NCBI GenBank assembly: GCA_013349435.1
Contig: DUZQ01000016.1
Coordinates: forward strand, 1 to 40,690
Source: Planctomycetota bacterium
GTDB lineage: Bacteria > Planctomycetota > Phycisphaerae > Sedimentisphaerales > Anaerohalosphaeraceae
DNA: 40,690 nt
Direction: 5' to 3'
The position numbers were made by a program, and so were the translations under genes. Numbering within the stretch: the stretch's first letter is position 1; the number at the start of each line of letters is the position of its first letter. This document shows positions 26,446-33,284 of this stretch, one piece after another. The notes beneath the pieces are model-generated. The model saw only the letters and a list, made by a program, of their open reading frames with translations. It had not been told where the DNA came from and did not search any database.

Positions 26446-26700
26446 TCAATCCGCCCAACCGTACGGGCGGTGATTAGGCAATAGCTCCGTATCTTTTTTC
26501 GTCATGGCGTGTTGTCGGCTTAAGGCCGCCGGCTGAATCTTCGGACAAGTTTGCCCGGCCAACAAACGGACTTGAATTTCGTCATCCACACAGGGACTCA
26601 TTGGATTATAAGCGGCGTTTTGCTGCATCCTGTTCGGAAGATTGTGGCACCAGCACGGCTGATTCGACAGGATTCTATTCTGTGTAATCGATACATTCAT
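26446..26700 (-). CDS. Possible small protein of unknown family
   Basis: A frame of 84 residues from ATG 26700 (or 85 from GTG 26703). A perfect AGGAGG (26708-26713) lies seven bases before the ATG on the same strand as the flanking pseudopilin genes. The product is Asn-, Gln-, Pro- and Cys-containing with no membrane segment, no pilin signal and no family I know. Composition does not look strongly coding. It is the only candidate gene in the 600 bases between the GspH- and GspK-like genes; it could be chance. Confidence 0.28.
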   Translation of the reverse strand: MNVSITQNRILSNQPCWCHNLPNRMQQNAAYNPMSPCVDDEIQVRLLAGQTCPKIQPAALSRQHAMTKKDTELLPNHRPYGWAD

Positions 26701-26880
26701 CACGACCCCTCCTGGTGGTTCGTTTATGACGAAAATACCGCGAATTCGGGCGGCACATTAAAGTTTTTCCCTGTAAGACTGAAAACTAAAAAGAATATAC
26801 CGTTATCAGACGTTACAACGACGGATATTCCGGACAACTTACAGCCCAGGCCGCAAAGTTATTTTATACTAAGCAGGTCC

Positions 26881-26896
26881 GCCGGCTTGCGCCGGC
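26881..26896 (-). repeat. GNRA-loop hairpin repeat, copy 3 (after gspK-like gene)
   Basis: On the - strand GCCGGC-GCAA-GCCGGC, 24 bases beyond the GspK-like stop. The stem differs from copies 1 and 2 but still pairs fully, while the GCAA loop is kept. Confidence 0.5.
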
Positions 26897-26920
26897 AGGC
26901 TTCTGTTTTTCTGTTTCCGG

Positions 26921-28297
26921 TTATTCCCTCTTTATCCATTTGAAGAATGTCCCCCCTACCGGCGTCCACCTGACGGTGGTGGCGGCATCCGGCGATACCT
27001 TTAGCGAAGCCACCATAGGAGCGGCTGTAATAGTGATATTGCCCATGCAACCACCTTCAACATTTATCCCACCATCGCGCACGAACACCGCACCGGATAT
27101 ATTAACACCGGTTGCTGCAGCACCAACAGACATTGTATTCGTCTGCGCCAAACCATTGATTATGAGCGCGCCATTTTGAACGTTCAACCGGCCATTGACT
27201 ACCAGCGCAGGAAAGTTCTTAACAGAAGTAATAGTATTGTTTGTGCCCTGTACACTCAGGTCACCGTTTACAATTAGCGTTCCATTTATGTCAACGTTAC
27301 CCATCAACGCAAGATTGCCCGCGCATACAATAACGCCCGCGGGATTGCCGGAATCAGGAACGAAGGACACATCCATAAGAACGTCATTCGCATCAAGGGC
27401 CTGAGGCGCATAAGCAATAGTATCGATATAATACTGAGGGATGAAATCATCAATCAAAAGACCGGGCCAGCCGACATTTGCTTCGCAGGGGTCGTAATGT
27501 TTTCCTGCCGCGACACCCGAAAAATCATCCGCAAAGACATCACCGTTTATTGTGCCGTTATTAGTCAGAATACCGCTGCAATAAACATCGCCGTTAACGG
27601 TTATCTGACTTGATATCGTCGTACCTGCGCCCGCCCAGTATGCAATACAGGGGTCGAGCCGAAGGCGTGCGTTCAGGTTGCTTTGGGCGATTTTCTCGGC
27701 GCCGTCGAGCCGATATGCCAGGCTGGTTACGTCATAACTGCACCTGTCCGTGGGGTCGGAATCATCGCGCGCTACATCCACATCATAATAATCACCCGTT
27801 TCCAACAGGCCGTAAAAGTCGAGGTCTTTTAAGGAAAATCCGGAACATCCTTCCCAGTATCCATCAGTGCCGGTGGAGGCGTCCTGCGGATTTTTAATCA
27901 TAGTCTTTGCATGGCCAAGGCCGGCCTCGGCAAGGTAATCCATCTGCATACGAAGGGCCATATTGTTGCCGAAGGCAAGCTCCGTATCGGAGCGTGCGAT
28001 AAAGCTGAGAGAAATTATTGTTGCCATAATAATGACAAACAGCACGACTAATATCGCTACGCCGGGTCTGGAGTTTTGATGAAATTTATGCTCTATAGAA
28101 AAGATGTGAAGGTTGTCATTCCAGCACTCATGATTGTCATTCCAGCCCCGCATCCCCGCATCGGGGTGCGGGGTAAACTCCGTGCGGGATAAACTCCAGC
28201 TGGAATCCACGACCTTCGGTGAGAGAATGGATTCCAAATCGAGTTTGGAATGACATATTGTGTTCTGTGACAGGTTTTTAGCTGGTACCGGATTCAT
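26921..28297 (-). CDS. GspK/PilX-like pseudopilin with beta-repeat exported domain; repeat read in frame near its start
   Basis: 458 residues from ATG 28297, which overlaps the upstream stop by one base (TGATG). The pilin-type helix begins SRPGVAILVVLFVIIMAT at about residue 76 and lacks Glu at +5, as in GspK and PilX. Next comes PilX-like MQMDYLAEAGLGHAKTMI. From about residue 225 there are repeated short beta units rich in Asn-Gly (ITVNGDVYCSGIL, NVDINGTLIVNGDLSV, VVNGRLNVQNGALIING), like polymer-forming cytoskeletal or beta-helix repeats. Residues about 15-62 are translated dispersed repeat. The leader would be 79 residues, very long; without the 47-codon repeat it would be 32. Confidence 0.8.
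   Translation of the reverse strand: MNPVPAKNLSQNTICHSKLDLESILSPKVVDSSWSLSRTEFTPHPDAGMRGWNDNHECWNDNLHIFSIEHKFHQNSRPGVAILVVLFVIIMATIISLSFIARSDTELAFGNNMALRMQMDYLAEAGLGHAKTMIKNPQDASTGTDGYWEGCSGFSLKDLDFYGLLETGDYYDVDVARDDSDPTDRCSYDVTSLAYRLDGAEKIAQSNLNARLRLDPCIAYWAGAGTTISSQITVNGDVYCSGILTNNGTINGDVFADDFSGVAAGKHYDPCEANVGWPGLLIDDFIPQYYIDTIAYAPQALDANDVLMDVSFVPDSGNPAGVIVCAGNLALMGNVDINGTLIVNGDLSVQGTNNTITSVKNFPALVVNGRLNVQNGALIINGLAQTNTMSVGAAATGVNISGAVFVRDGGINVEGGCMGNITITAAPMVASLKVSPDAATTVRWTPVGGTFFKWIKRE
28114..28255 (-). repeat. Dispersed GGAATGAC repeat inside the gspK-like reading frame
   Basis: The outer copy of TGTCATTCC begins at 28114, a second at 28135, and GGAATGACA ends at 28255. From 28135 the unit is 121 bases, the same length as the copy at 29498-29618 and nearly identical in inverse orientation. 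It stays open in the gspK-like frame (CHSKLDLESI ... RGWND). The 141 bases 28114-28254 are exactly 47 codons. Confidence 0.8.
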
Positions 28298-28932
28298 CAG
28301 TCGTCATCACCTAAACCATGAGGTTCGCCGGTCGCAGGGTCCAGCAGATTGTCCGCCGAACAACGCAAGACGGCTGATATCTGATAAGAACTGGTAACCT
28401 TTGCTTCGGTCAAATCGAACAGTATGTTTACAAAGGTGCCGGCTGCATCAAGTGTAATCTGAACGTTGTCGCACTCGGGCAAAAGAGTTATGTACCTTTC
28501 GTCCGTAACGCTAACGAGATCGGTTTTTCCTGTACCTGATTCAATTTCACCTCTGGTGACGGATTGACTCTGGCCGGGAAAGTCGAGCAGCAGAAGACTT
28601 TGGCCCCCGGCATCTGTCCCGATATAAACCAGTTCAGAGCCGTTAATAAGCCCGTCGTTGTTGTCGTCGCCGGTCCACAGGGCAATGCCGTTACCGGGTG
28701 TATCAAATGCCATCACGCTATGTTTTACCAGGTCGGATACCCTCACCGTTGCACACCGCAGGGCCATCTGGTGGGTTCCTATTTGCTCGGTGCTGTTTGA
28801 GGCCGAATTAAGCGCGTATGAAAGCGAGGCCACGGCGGTAAATACGACTGAACAGACCATCAGAGCCACTAACAATTCGACGTACGTAAAACCCGCTCGA
28901 TTTTTACAGATTTTGTCATTCGTACTTGTCAT
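28297..28932 (-). CDS. GspJ/PilW-like minor pseudopilin
   Basis: 211 residues with a 14-residue leader ending KNRAG before FTYVELLVALMVCSVVF: Gly at -1 and Glu at +5, a normal class III signal. The exported part has HQMALRCATVRVSDLVKHSV and DGLINGSELVYIGTD, as in PilW/GspJ. The end is acidic (GLGDDD). It starts two bases after the GspI-like gene ends, and its stop overlaps the GspK-like start, so the three minor pseudopilins I-J-K are in the usual order. Confidence 0.88.
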   Translation of the reverse strand: MTSTNDKICKNRAGFTYVELLVALMVCSVVFTAVASLSYALNSASNSTEQIGTHQMALRCATVRVSDLVKHSVMAFDTPGNGIALWTGDDNNDGLINGSELVYIGTDAGGQSLLLLDFPGQSQSVTRGEIESGTGKTDLVSVTDERYITLLPECDNVQITLDAAGTFVNILFDLTEAKVTSSYQISAVLRCSADNLLDPATGEPHGLGDDD

Positions 28933-28933
28933 A

Positions 28934-29392
28934 TCATTTGCCTATAATAGTGCCCAGACACACATCCATTAAGCCATTGTCGTAAGACACACTAACCGTT
29001 ACCATACTAAAGTCGGATTCGGCTCCGGGCGCTACCTGCACGAGCAGACCGTTTTGGACACTAAAGGAAACGACATTTGAAAAACGTGTGAAATCCGAAT
29101 AGACGGGGTCTGTAAGGAACCCGCCGTTGCCGTCTTCAAGGCCGCCGGGAAATTCATACCAACCGTCGTACATCCCTATTGTGTCATAGTTGTCTTTTGC
29201 AATCTGTTCGATCTGTTCCAGACGGTCAGCGGCGAGCTTTCCGGCAAGGGTTCTCTTTGCACCTTCTGCACGACAGGCCGCACCTGCCACAAAAGGCATA
29301 GTAACCGCCGAGGCCGCAAATGCCAAAAGCGTAACGGCTATCATCGCTTCTGCGAGAGTGAAAGCTTTTCGATTGTATCGGTTGGTTTTCAT
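28934..29392 (-). CDS. GspI/PilV-like minor pseudopilin
   Basis: 152 residues. The leader MKTNRYNRKA precedes FTLAEAMIAVTLLAFAAS; Glu is at +5 but Ala replaces Gly at -1, as in the GspH-like protein. The exported part continues with AKRTLAGKLAADRLEQIEQI, the usual PilV/GspI region, and a beta-rich end. It is probably a tip-complex partner of the J- and K-like proteins that follow. The upstream spacer (29393-29620) holds a full copy of the dispersed repeat and a small palindrome but no gene. Confidence 0.88.
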   Translation of the reverse strand: MKTNRYNRKAFTLAEAMIAVTLLAFAASAVTMPFVAGAACRAEGAKRTLAGKLAADRLEQIEQIAKDNYDTIGMYDGWYEFPGGLEDGNGGFLTDPVYSDFTRFSNVVSFSVQNGLLVQVAPGAESDFSMVTVSVSYDNGLMDVCLGTIIGK

Positions 29393-29434
29393 AATATCTT
29401 CTTCATAATATCTTCGCCGCTATAAAGAGACAGC

Positions 29435-29455
29435 ATGGGCAAACAAGTTGCCCAT
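29435..29455. repeat. ATGGGCAA palindrome, copy 1
   Basis: ATGGGCAA (29435-29442) and TTGCCCAT (29448-29455) are perfect inverse complements over five bases and are followed by CC. Two further copies lie at 34697-34717 and 34735-34755. Confidence 0.55.
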
Positions 29456-29477
29456 CCTACCGCTGACCCACAAAAAC

Positions 29478-29618
29478 GTCATTCCAAGGCGTCATCATGT
29501 CATTCCAAACTTGATTTGGAATCCATTCTCTCATCGAAGGTCGTGGATTCCTGCTGGAGTTTACCCCGCACAGAGTTTACCCCGCACCACGATGCGGGGA
29601 TGCGGGGCTGGAATGACA
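29478..29618 (+). repeat. Dispersed GGAATGAC repeat, full copy
   Basis: Full unit 29498-29618 (121 bases) from TGTCATTCC to GGAATGACA, plus an outer GTCATTCC start at 29478. Inside are CTTGATTTGGAATCC, GGTCGTGGATTCC, and a palindromic CCCCGCACC / GATGCGGGG part. It lies between two pseudopilin genes. The end reaches to three bases before the stop of the second GspG-like gene. Confidence 0.8.
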
Positions 29619-29620
29619 AG

Positions 29621-30079
29621 TTAGTAAGCCGTGTGGAATTTACTGTCACAAGCCCGGAACCGTCCTGTCGCGGTGTTGAGCCACCAGCCGGTGCCTTCGA
29701 GACCTGTAGGAACCGCATCGACATCACTGACGAAGGTAATGTCATCGGCCCTGTCGCCATCCACAAAGGGATTCTCAGGCATCTGGTTGATATAAGGCCC
29801 GTATCCATCGACAGTGCTTCTGGCAGTCATCGCCTCAATGAAGTCGGTCTGATTGACATCTCCGCCGACAACCTCCTGGCCGGGCAACAGGCCTGCGTGC
29901 TGGGCCTTGTAAAGCTGGAGCTGTGAACGCAGAAGGTGAAGTTTGCGGACCATATCGGATGTCCTGTTCTCTTCGGCTGCGTGACTGAGCCGGGGAACCG
30001 CAACAGCGGCTACGATGCACAGGATGACTATCACCATAAATACTTCCATGACGGTAAATCCGTGTCTGTCTGTTTCCAT
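29621..30079 (-). CDS. GspG-like pseudopilin, second copy
   Basis: 152 residues from ATG 30079 (an ATG at 30100 is also in frame). The leader METDRHG precedes FTVMEVFMVIVILCIVAAVA, with Gly at -1 and Glu at +5. The exported part follows the GspG plan: a long helix RKLHLLRSQLQLYKAQH, then YGPYINQMPENPFVDG and a late GWWLNTATGRFRA. It resembles the gene at 30647-31093 in layout but is well diverged. It may be a second major-type or a minor pseudopilin. A repeat abuts its 3' end. Confidence 0.87.
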   Translation of the reverse strand: METDRHGFTVMEVFMVIVILCIVAAVAVPRLSHAAEENRTSDMVRKLHLLRSQLQLYKAQHAGLLPGQEVVGGDVNQTDFIEAMTARSTVDGYGPYINQMPENPFVDGDRADDITFVSDVDAVPTGLEGTGWWLNTATGRFRACDSKFHTAY

Positions 30080-30140
30080 TGTTTCTATCCCGTTTATCAT
30101 TTTACATTGTCCGTTTATTGATACTATTGTGAACTACCAC

Positions 30141-30238
30141 AATGTCATTCCAAACTTGCTTGTCCTCCGACTTGTCAGCCATAGCCTCGTGCGAAGGCTG
30201 AAGCCTCGTGCGAAGGAGGGATTTGGAATCCATGCCTT
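30141..30238 (+). repeat. Variant dispersed repeat leading into a tandem array
   Basis: Starts AATGTCATTCCAAACTTG like the main unit, then has a different centre with GCCTCGTGCGAAGG twice, and ends in the same GATTTGGAATCCATGCCTT as the array that follows. Confidence 0.6.
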
Positions 30239-30378
30239 AATGTCATTCCAAACTTGATTTGGAATCCATGCCTTAATGTCATTCCAAACTTGATTTGGAA
30301 TCCATGCCTTAATGTCATTCCAAACTTGATTTGGAATCCATGCCTTAATGTCATTCCAAACTTGATTTGGAATCCATT
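30239..30378 (+). repeat. 36-base tandem repeat, three full and one partial copy
   Basis: Unit starts AATGTCATTCCAAACTTGAT and ends TGCCTT. Full copies start at 30239, 30275 and 30311; the fourth starts at 30347 and runs into the full dispersed repeat. The copies look identical, so the expansion is recent. It is the left end of the dispersed unit, amplified. Confidence 0.9.
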
Positions 30379-30470
30379 CTCTCACCGTAGGTCGTGGATT
30401 CCAGCTGGAGTTTATCCCGCACGGAGTTTACCCCGCACCACGATGCGGGGGATGCGGGGCTGGAATGACA
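30347..30470 (+). repeat. Dispersed GGAATGAC repeat, full copy
   Basis: From TGTCATTCC (30349) to GGAATGACA (30470), 122 bases, one G longer than the copies at 28135 and 29498 in the GATGCGGGG run. It is nearly identical to them otherwise. Confidence 0.85.
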
Positions 30471-30556
30471 TATGGGTGCTTTGTTCAAAACGACGTATTC
30501 GTATGTTTTCCAAAGAGCACCATTTTGAAAATGGCAGATTTCCAGGTCTTCGTAAA

Positions 30557-30601
30557 AAGAGCTGACCAGCATCGGAACACCCCCAACACCGGTCAGCTCT
30601 T
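30557..30601 (-). terminator. Intrinsic terminator of the first gspG-like gene
   Basis: AAGAGCTGACC (30557-30567) and GGTCAGCTCTT (30591-30601) are perfect inverse complements over a 23-base loop. On the - strand the stem is followed by a T-run (TTTTT counting the stem end). It lies about 45 bases past the gspG-like stop, so much of the transcription from the highly placed pilin gene may end here. Confidence 0.75.
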
Positions 30602-30646
30602 AGATCTCTTCTTAACATATTAAACTGCTGTAACAAAATTCTCACA

Positions 30647-31093
30647 TTAGTAATCGGCGTGGTCAACACCTGCTGCATCAGTACCGGTATCATCCGCATA
30701 GAACGAGCCGTCGGTCTCATCATATTCCCAGTCGCCTACACCATCGCCCGCGGTTCCACTATTATCAAGGGCGTTAGCGTTAGTGAAGGGATTGACGGGT
30801 ATCTGCTGCAGATAAGGACCGAAGTCCGTACCAGCATTGCCGGCTATGTCCGTTTGCTGTGTCATTTGAGCTGTAAAGTTGGCAAAAGTAGGCTCGTTGT
30901 CATTGTGCTGAATCTTGTAGAGCTCGATCTGCGAACGGATGGTCTGCAGATTCGCCTTGAGGCTGTTTTCCCTTGCTTCGGTACTTGCCTGGGTGAACTG
31001 GGGAATGACGATGGCCGCCAGTATGCCCAGGATTACCACGACAATCAGGATTTCAACTAATGTGAAACCGGAATTTTTCTTGTTCGTTCTCAT
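30647..31093 (-). CDS. GspG-like major pseudopilin
   Basis: 148 residues with leader MRTNKKNSG before FTLVEILIVVVILGILAAIV, a textbook class III signal with Gly at -1 and Glu at +5. The exported part has SLKANLQTIRSQIELYKIQH, then FGPYLQQIPVNPFTN and a late acidic DDTGTDAAG region such as GspG uses for calcium. GGGAGA six bases before the ATG is a good ribosome site. It is the first gene of the locus and has its own terminator, which fits a highly expressed major subunit. Confidence 0.92.
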   Translation of the reverse strand: MRTNKKNSGFTLVEILIVVVILGILAAIVIPQFTQASTEARENSLKANLQTIRSQIELYKIQHNDNEPTFANFTAQMTQQTDIAGNAGTDFGPYLQQIPVNPFTNANALDNSGTAGDGVGDWEYDETDGSFYADDTGTDAAGVDHADY

Positions 31094-31520
31094 TTCAATT
31101 CTCCCATACTCTGAAAAGTTAACTTTTTCCCAAATAAGGTCCCGAACCGTTCAAAACCTATTCTGGATTCTTTTGCTAAAGAAAATATAAGAAACAAAAA
31201 CGCCGGTGCCAAATCAGGCGACTAAAAAACGTCTCGAAAAAACGTGAATTTCCGAAAACCCCCTCAAAGTGAAAAATCCGCCATTGCCCCTATTACTGTT
31301 GCTTTAAGAAGGAAGGGCAGTTACCAGCCGGCTTCCTACGAATAGTAATTATAACCGAAAAAAGCCTGAATATCAAGGATATATTAGTGGTATGTTAAGG
31401 GTTTGGCGGTTTTTTTAAGTAATGTTAGGTATTGTCTTGTTGGAAGTGTATTTATAGGTCTGTATATTAAGATTTCTGTGGACAGCTTAATATTTTTCCA
31501 AGTACAATCGACCCCGCCGA

Positions 31521-31600
31521 TATCATTCCAAACTTGATTTCCCGATTTATCGGGTTTCTCCCACTGAAGGTTGTAGATTCCAGCTTTCGCTGGAATGACA
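31521..31600 (+). repeat. Dispersed repeat variant, short
   Basis: TATCATTCCAAACTTGATTT to CGCTGGAATGACA, about 80 bases. It has the left end of the main unit, a different middle (CCCGATTTATCGGG, a perfect palindrome) and the common right end. Confidence 0.7.
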
Positions 31601-31612
31601 AGGAGTACGTCG

Positions 31613-31688
31613 TAAATTCCCGCTGGAGTTTATCCCGCACGGAGTTTACCCCGCACCACGATGCGGGGGATGCGGGGCAGAAATGACA
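31613..31688 (+). repeat. Right half of the dispersed repeat
   Basis: TAAATTCCCGCTGGAGTTTA through ACCACGATGCGGGGGATG to GCAGAAATGACA, matching the last two thirds of the copy at 30347-30470, with GGCTGGAATGACA changed to GGCAGAAATGACA. Confidence 0.7.
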
Positions 31689-31704
31689 ATGGACATCCTC
31701 TTGC

Positions 31705-31772
31705 TGTCATTCCGGGCTTGACCCGGAATCCAGATATCCTGGACCCCTGCCCCTGCCTTCGCAGGGGTGACA
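31705..31772 (+). repeat. Dispersed repeat variant, GTCATTCCGGGCTTGACCC type
   Basis: Starts TGTCATTCCGGGCTTGACCC and runs to GGGGTGACA. CCCCTGCCTTCGCAGGGG is palindromic and leads into the 19-base tandem repeat. Confidence 0.6.
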
Positions 31773-31831
31773 TTCCTCCGCAGGGGTGACATTCCTCCGC
31801 AGGGGTGACATTCCTTCGCAGGGGCGACAAA
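31756..31831 (+). repeat. 19-base tandem repeat, four copies
   Basis: Unit CCTYCGCAGGGGTGACATT at 31756, 31775, 31794 and 31813, the last degraded (GGGGCGACAAATT). Each unit holds the right end of the preceding dispersed repeat, so this is another amplified repeat end. Confidence 0.85.
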
Positions 31832-31878
31832 TTCCCATTCCTAATGACTCCTCCAGGCGTTTTCAATGGAGCACACTA

Positions 31879-32364
31879 TCATTTTAAGGAATCAAGGATA
31901 TAGTCGGGAGCGTTTTTCAGGCTGATTTGACGTGTGTTTTTGTCGATGTGAGATAATTCAATGTCGATTGCGTCGATGTTTTCAAGGGCACAGGCGACCC
32001 TGTCGGCCCACTCTATTAAAACTACAGAATCAGAGCGGCATAAATCGTCAAAACCCAGCATCTCGAATTCGCCGACCGATTCCAGACGATATGCGTCAAA
32101 ATGATATACATCCAGCCGCATCCGGGGGCCTGTGTATTCGTTAACCAGCACAAAGGTCGGGCTGGTAACGCTTCTTGAGTCGGCCGAGCCTAATCCCGCA
32201 GCTATGCCCTTTACCATAAGCGTTTTACCGCTGCCCAAAGGCCCTATAAGAGTAATGACCTCGCCGCCTTTTAAGGCCGTGCCGATTTTTTGACCGATTT
32301 GCATTGTCTCATCGGGCGAATCTGATATTATCTGCAAGCTCGGATTTTGCCCTTCGCTGTTCAT
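31879..32364 (-). CDS. tsaE: tRNA threonylcarbamoyladenosine biosynthesis ATPase TsaE
   Basis: 161 residues, the normal length. Walker A is GPLGSGKT (41-48). [13 protein letters not shown] is the switch region, [11 protein letters not shown] the next family motif, and [10 protein letters not shown] the Walker B-like part. With TsaB, TsaC and TsaD it makes t6A on ANN-decoding tRNAs. Its ATG overlaps the thiL stop by four bases. No other tsa gene is in the window. Confidence 0.94.
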   Translation of the reverse strand: MNSEGQNPSLQIISDSPDETMQIGQKIGTALKGGEVITLIGPLGSGKTLMVKGIAAGLGSADSRSVTSPTFVLVNEYTGPRMRLDVYHFDAYRLESVGEFEMLGFDDLCRSDSVVLIEWADRVACALENIDAIDIELSHIDKNTRQISLKNAPDYILDSLK

Positions 32365-33284
32365 AAATGGTCGTAGCCTTTCGGTTGTAAGTCCTTTACC
32401 CGGCCGTTGGGCATAATTATCTGCATCTTAGCCGTGTCGGTAATGTCTCCTATCTTCGTGATTGGGATTGTTATGGGGCGCGCATTCGTAAGCCTTACAT
32501 AATCGGCCGCGGAAAGCGTGAAGAGCAGTTCGAAGTCCTCACCTTCGTTAAGCGCCGAATTTAGTGGCTCGTTGTTTTTCTTTGCATTCTCGGAAATCGG
32601 TATATTTTCGGCTTCTATGATGGCCCCTGCCTTACTCTGAGTGCAGATTCGGTTAAGGTCGCTGCTCAGGCCGTCGCTTATGTCTATCATCGAATTTATG
32701 CGGACCGCCCGTGCAATTGCGATGGCCTCGTTCACTCGTGGAATGAAAGTTAAATGCTTACCCACCGATGCACCGCCCAGCGAGCCGGTTACGCAGATAC
32801 AGTCGCCGACCCTGGCGCCGGAGCGTTTGACAGGCTCAAAACCGGCGGGTTTGCTTAACATCGCTGCGTTTATCGCAAAGGCCCCCCCTGCTTTCCACGC
32901 GGTTATATCGCCGCCGATAAGTCGGCAATTGAACATATCGCCGGCCCGGGTTATGCCGCGGTGAAGCTCTTTTAGCTGTGCTTCGCCGAAACCCTTAGGC
33001 AGCACCACCGACACAACGGCGCAGATTGGGACTGTGGCCATAGCGGCACAATCGCTTAAGCTGACAGCCATTGCCTTGTAGCCGGCCTGTTCGACGGTAG
33101 TATGGGCAAGGTCGAAATGGACGCCGTCAAGGAGCATATCGGTGGTAATAAGGACGGAGACATCCTCGCTAAGCCTAACCTGGGCCATATCATCGCCGAT
33201 ACCGATGGGAAAAAGACCCTTCAACTCCCCTGCCCTGCTTTGGGCGGCGAACCAGGCGGTTATTTTGTCTTCTTCGGAAGTCAT
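32361..33284 (-). CDS. thiL: Thiamine-monophosphate kinase
   Basis: 307 residues. The PurM-like fold shows the N-terminal acidic metal site [10 protein letters not shown] (D31, D32), [13 protein letters not shown], then ALSDCAAM-like [29 protein letters not shown], and the late [15 protein letters not shown] and [10 protein letters not shown]. It converts thiamine phosphate to the diphosphate cofactor. ATGA overlaps with argH before it and tsaE after it show an operon of three unrelated housekeeping functions. Confidence 0.94.
   Translation of the reverse strand: MTSEEDKITAWFAAQSRAGELKGLFPIGIGDDMAQVRLSEDVSVLITTDMLLDGVHFDLAHTTVEQAGYKAMAVSLSDCAAMATVPICAVVSVVLPKGFGEAQLKELHRGITRAGDMFNCRLIGGDITAWKAGGAFAINAAMLSKPAGFEPVKRSGARVGDCICVTGSLGGASVGKHLTFIPRVNEAIAIARAVRINSMIDISDGLSSDLNRICTQSKAGAIIEAENIPISENAKKNNEPLNSALNEGEDFELLFTLSAADYVRLTNARPITIPITKIGDITDTAKMQIIMPNGRVKDLQPKGYDHL

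Larger units (their letters stand above)
31094..31878. other. Long spacer upstream of the secretion locus
   Basis: No gene is seen. The first 350 bases (31094-31450) are AT-rich and probably hold the promoter of the gspG-like gene, though I found no clear -35/-10 pair. The rest is filled with dispersed and tandem repeats (31521-31831). Confidence 0.6.

Noticed and set aside
26440..26545. Cyclic-di-GMP riboswitch upstream of the GspH-like gene
   Set aside because: GGGCAAAC and GGCCTTAA occur on the - strand, but the conserved core between them is missing and the order does not fit.
26551..26943. Open + strand frame of 130 codons in the pilin spacer
   Set aside because: No ribosome site or family, opposite to all neighbours, and its end runs into the GspK-like gene and a hairpin repeat.
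29435..29926. Open + strand frame across the GspG-like gene
   Set aside because: Antisense to a clear pseudopilin and built partly from a dispersed repeat.
30134..30385. Open frame with WIPNQVWNDIKA repeats
   Set aside because: It is only the 36-base tandem repeat and flanking dispersed repeat read in one frame; the unit is a multiple of three, so it stays open. No ribosome site or family.
31190..31211. Sigma-54-like promoter (TGGCAC) upstream of the gspG-like gene
   Set aside because: The -24 part fits, but the -12 GC is replaced by TT at the right distance, and that GC is almost invariant.
30239..31831. Tandem arrays as CRISPR
   Set aside because: The units adjoin directly with no spacers of unique sequence, and no cas gene is present.
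31630..31866. Open frame on the - strand in the 19-base array
   Set aside because: Reads repeat sequence only and shares it with other spacer copies.
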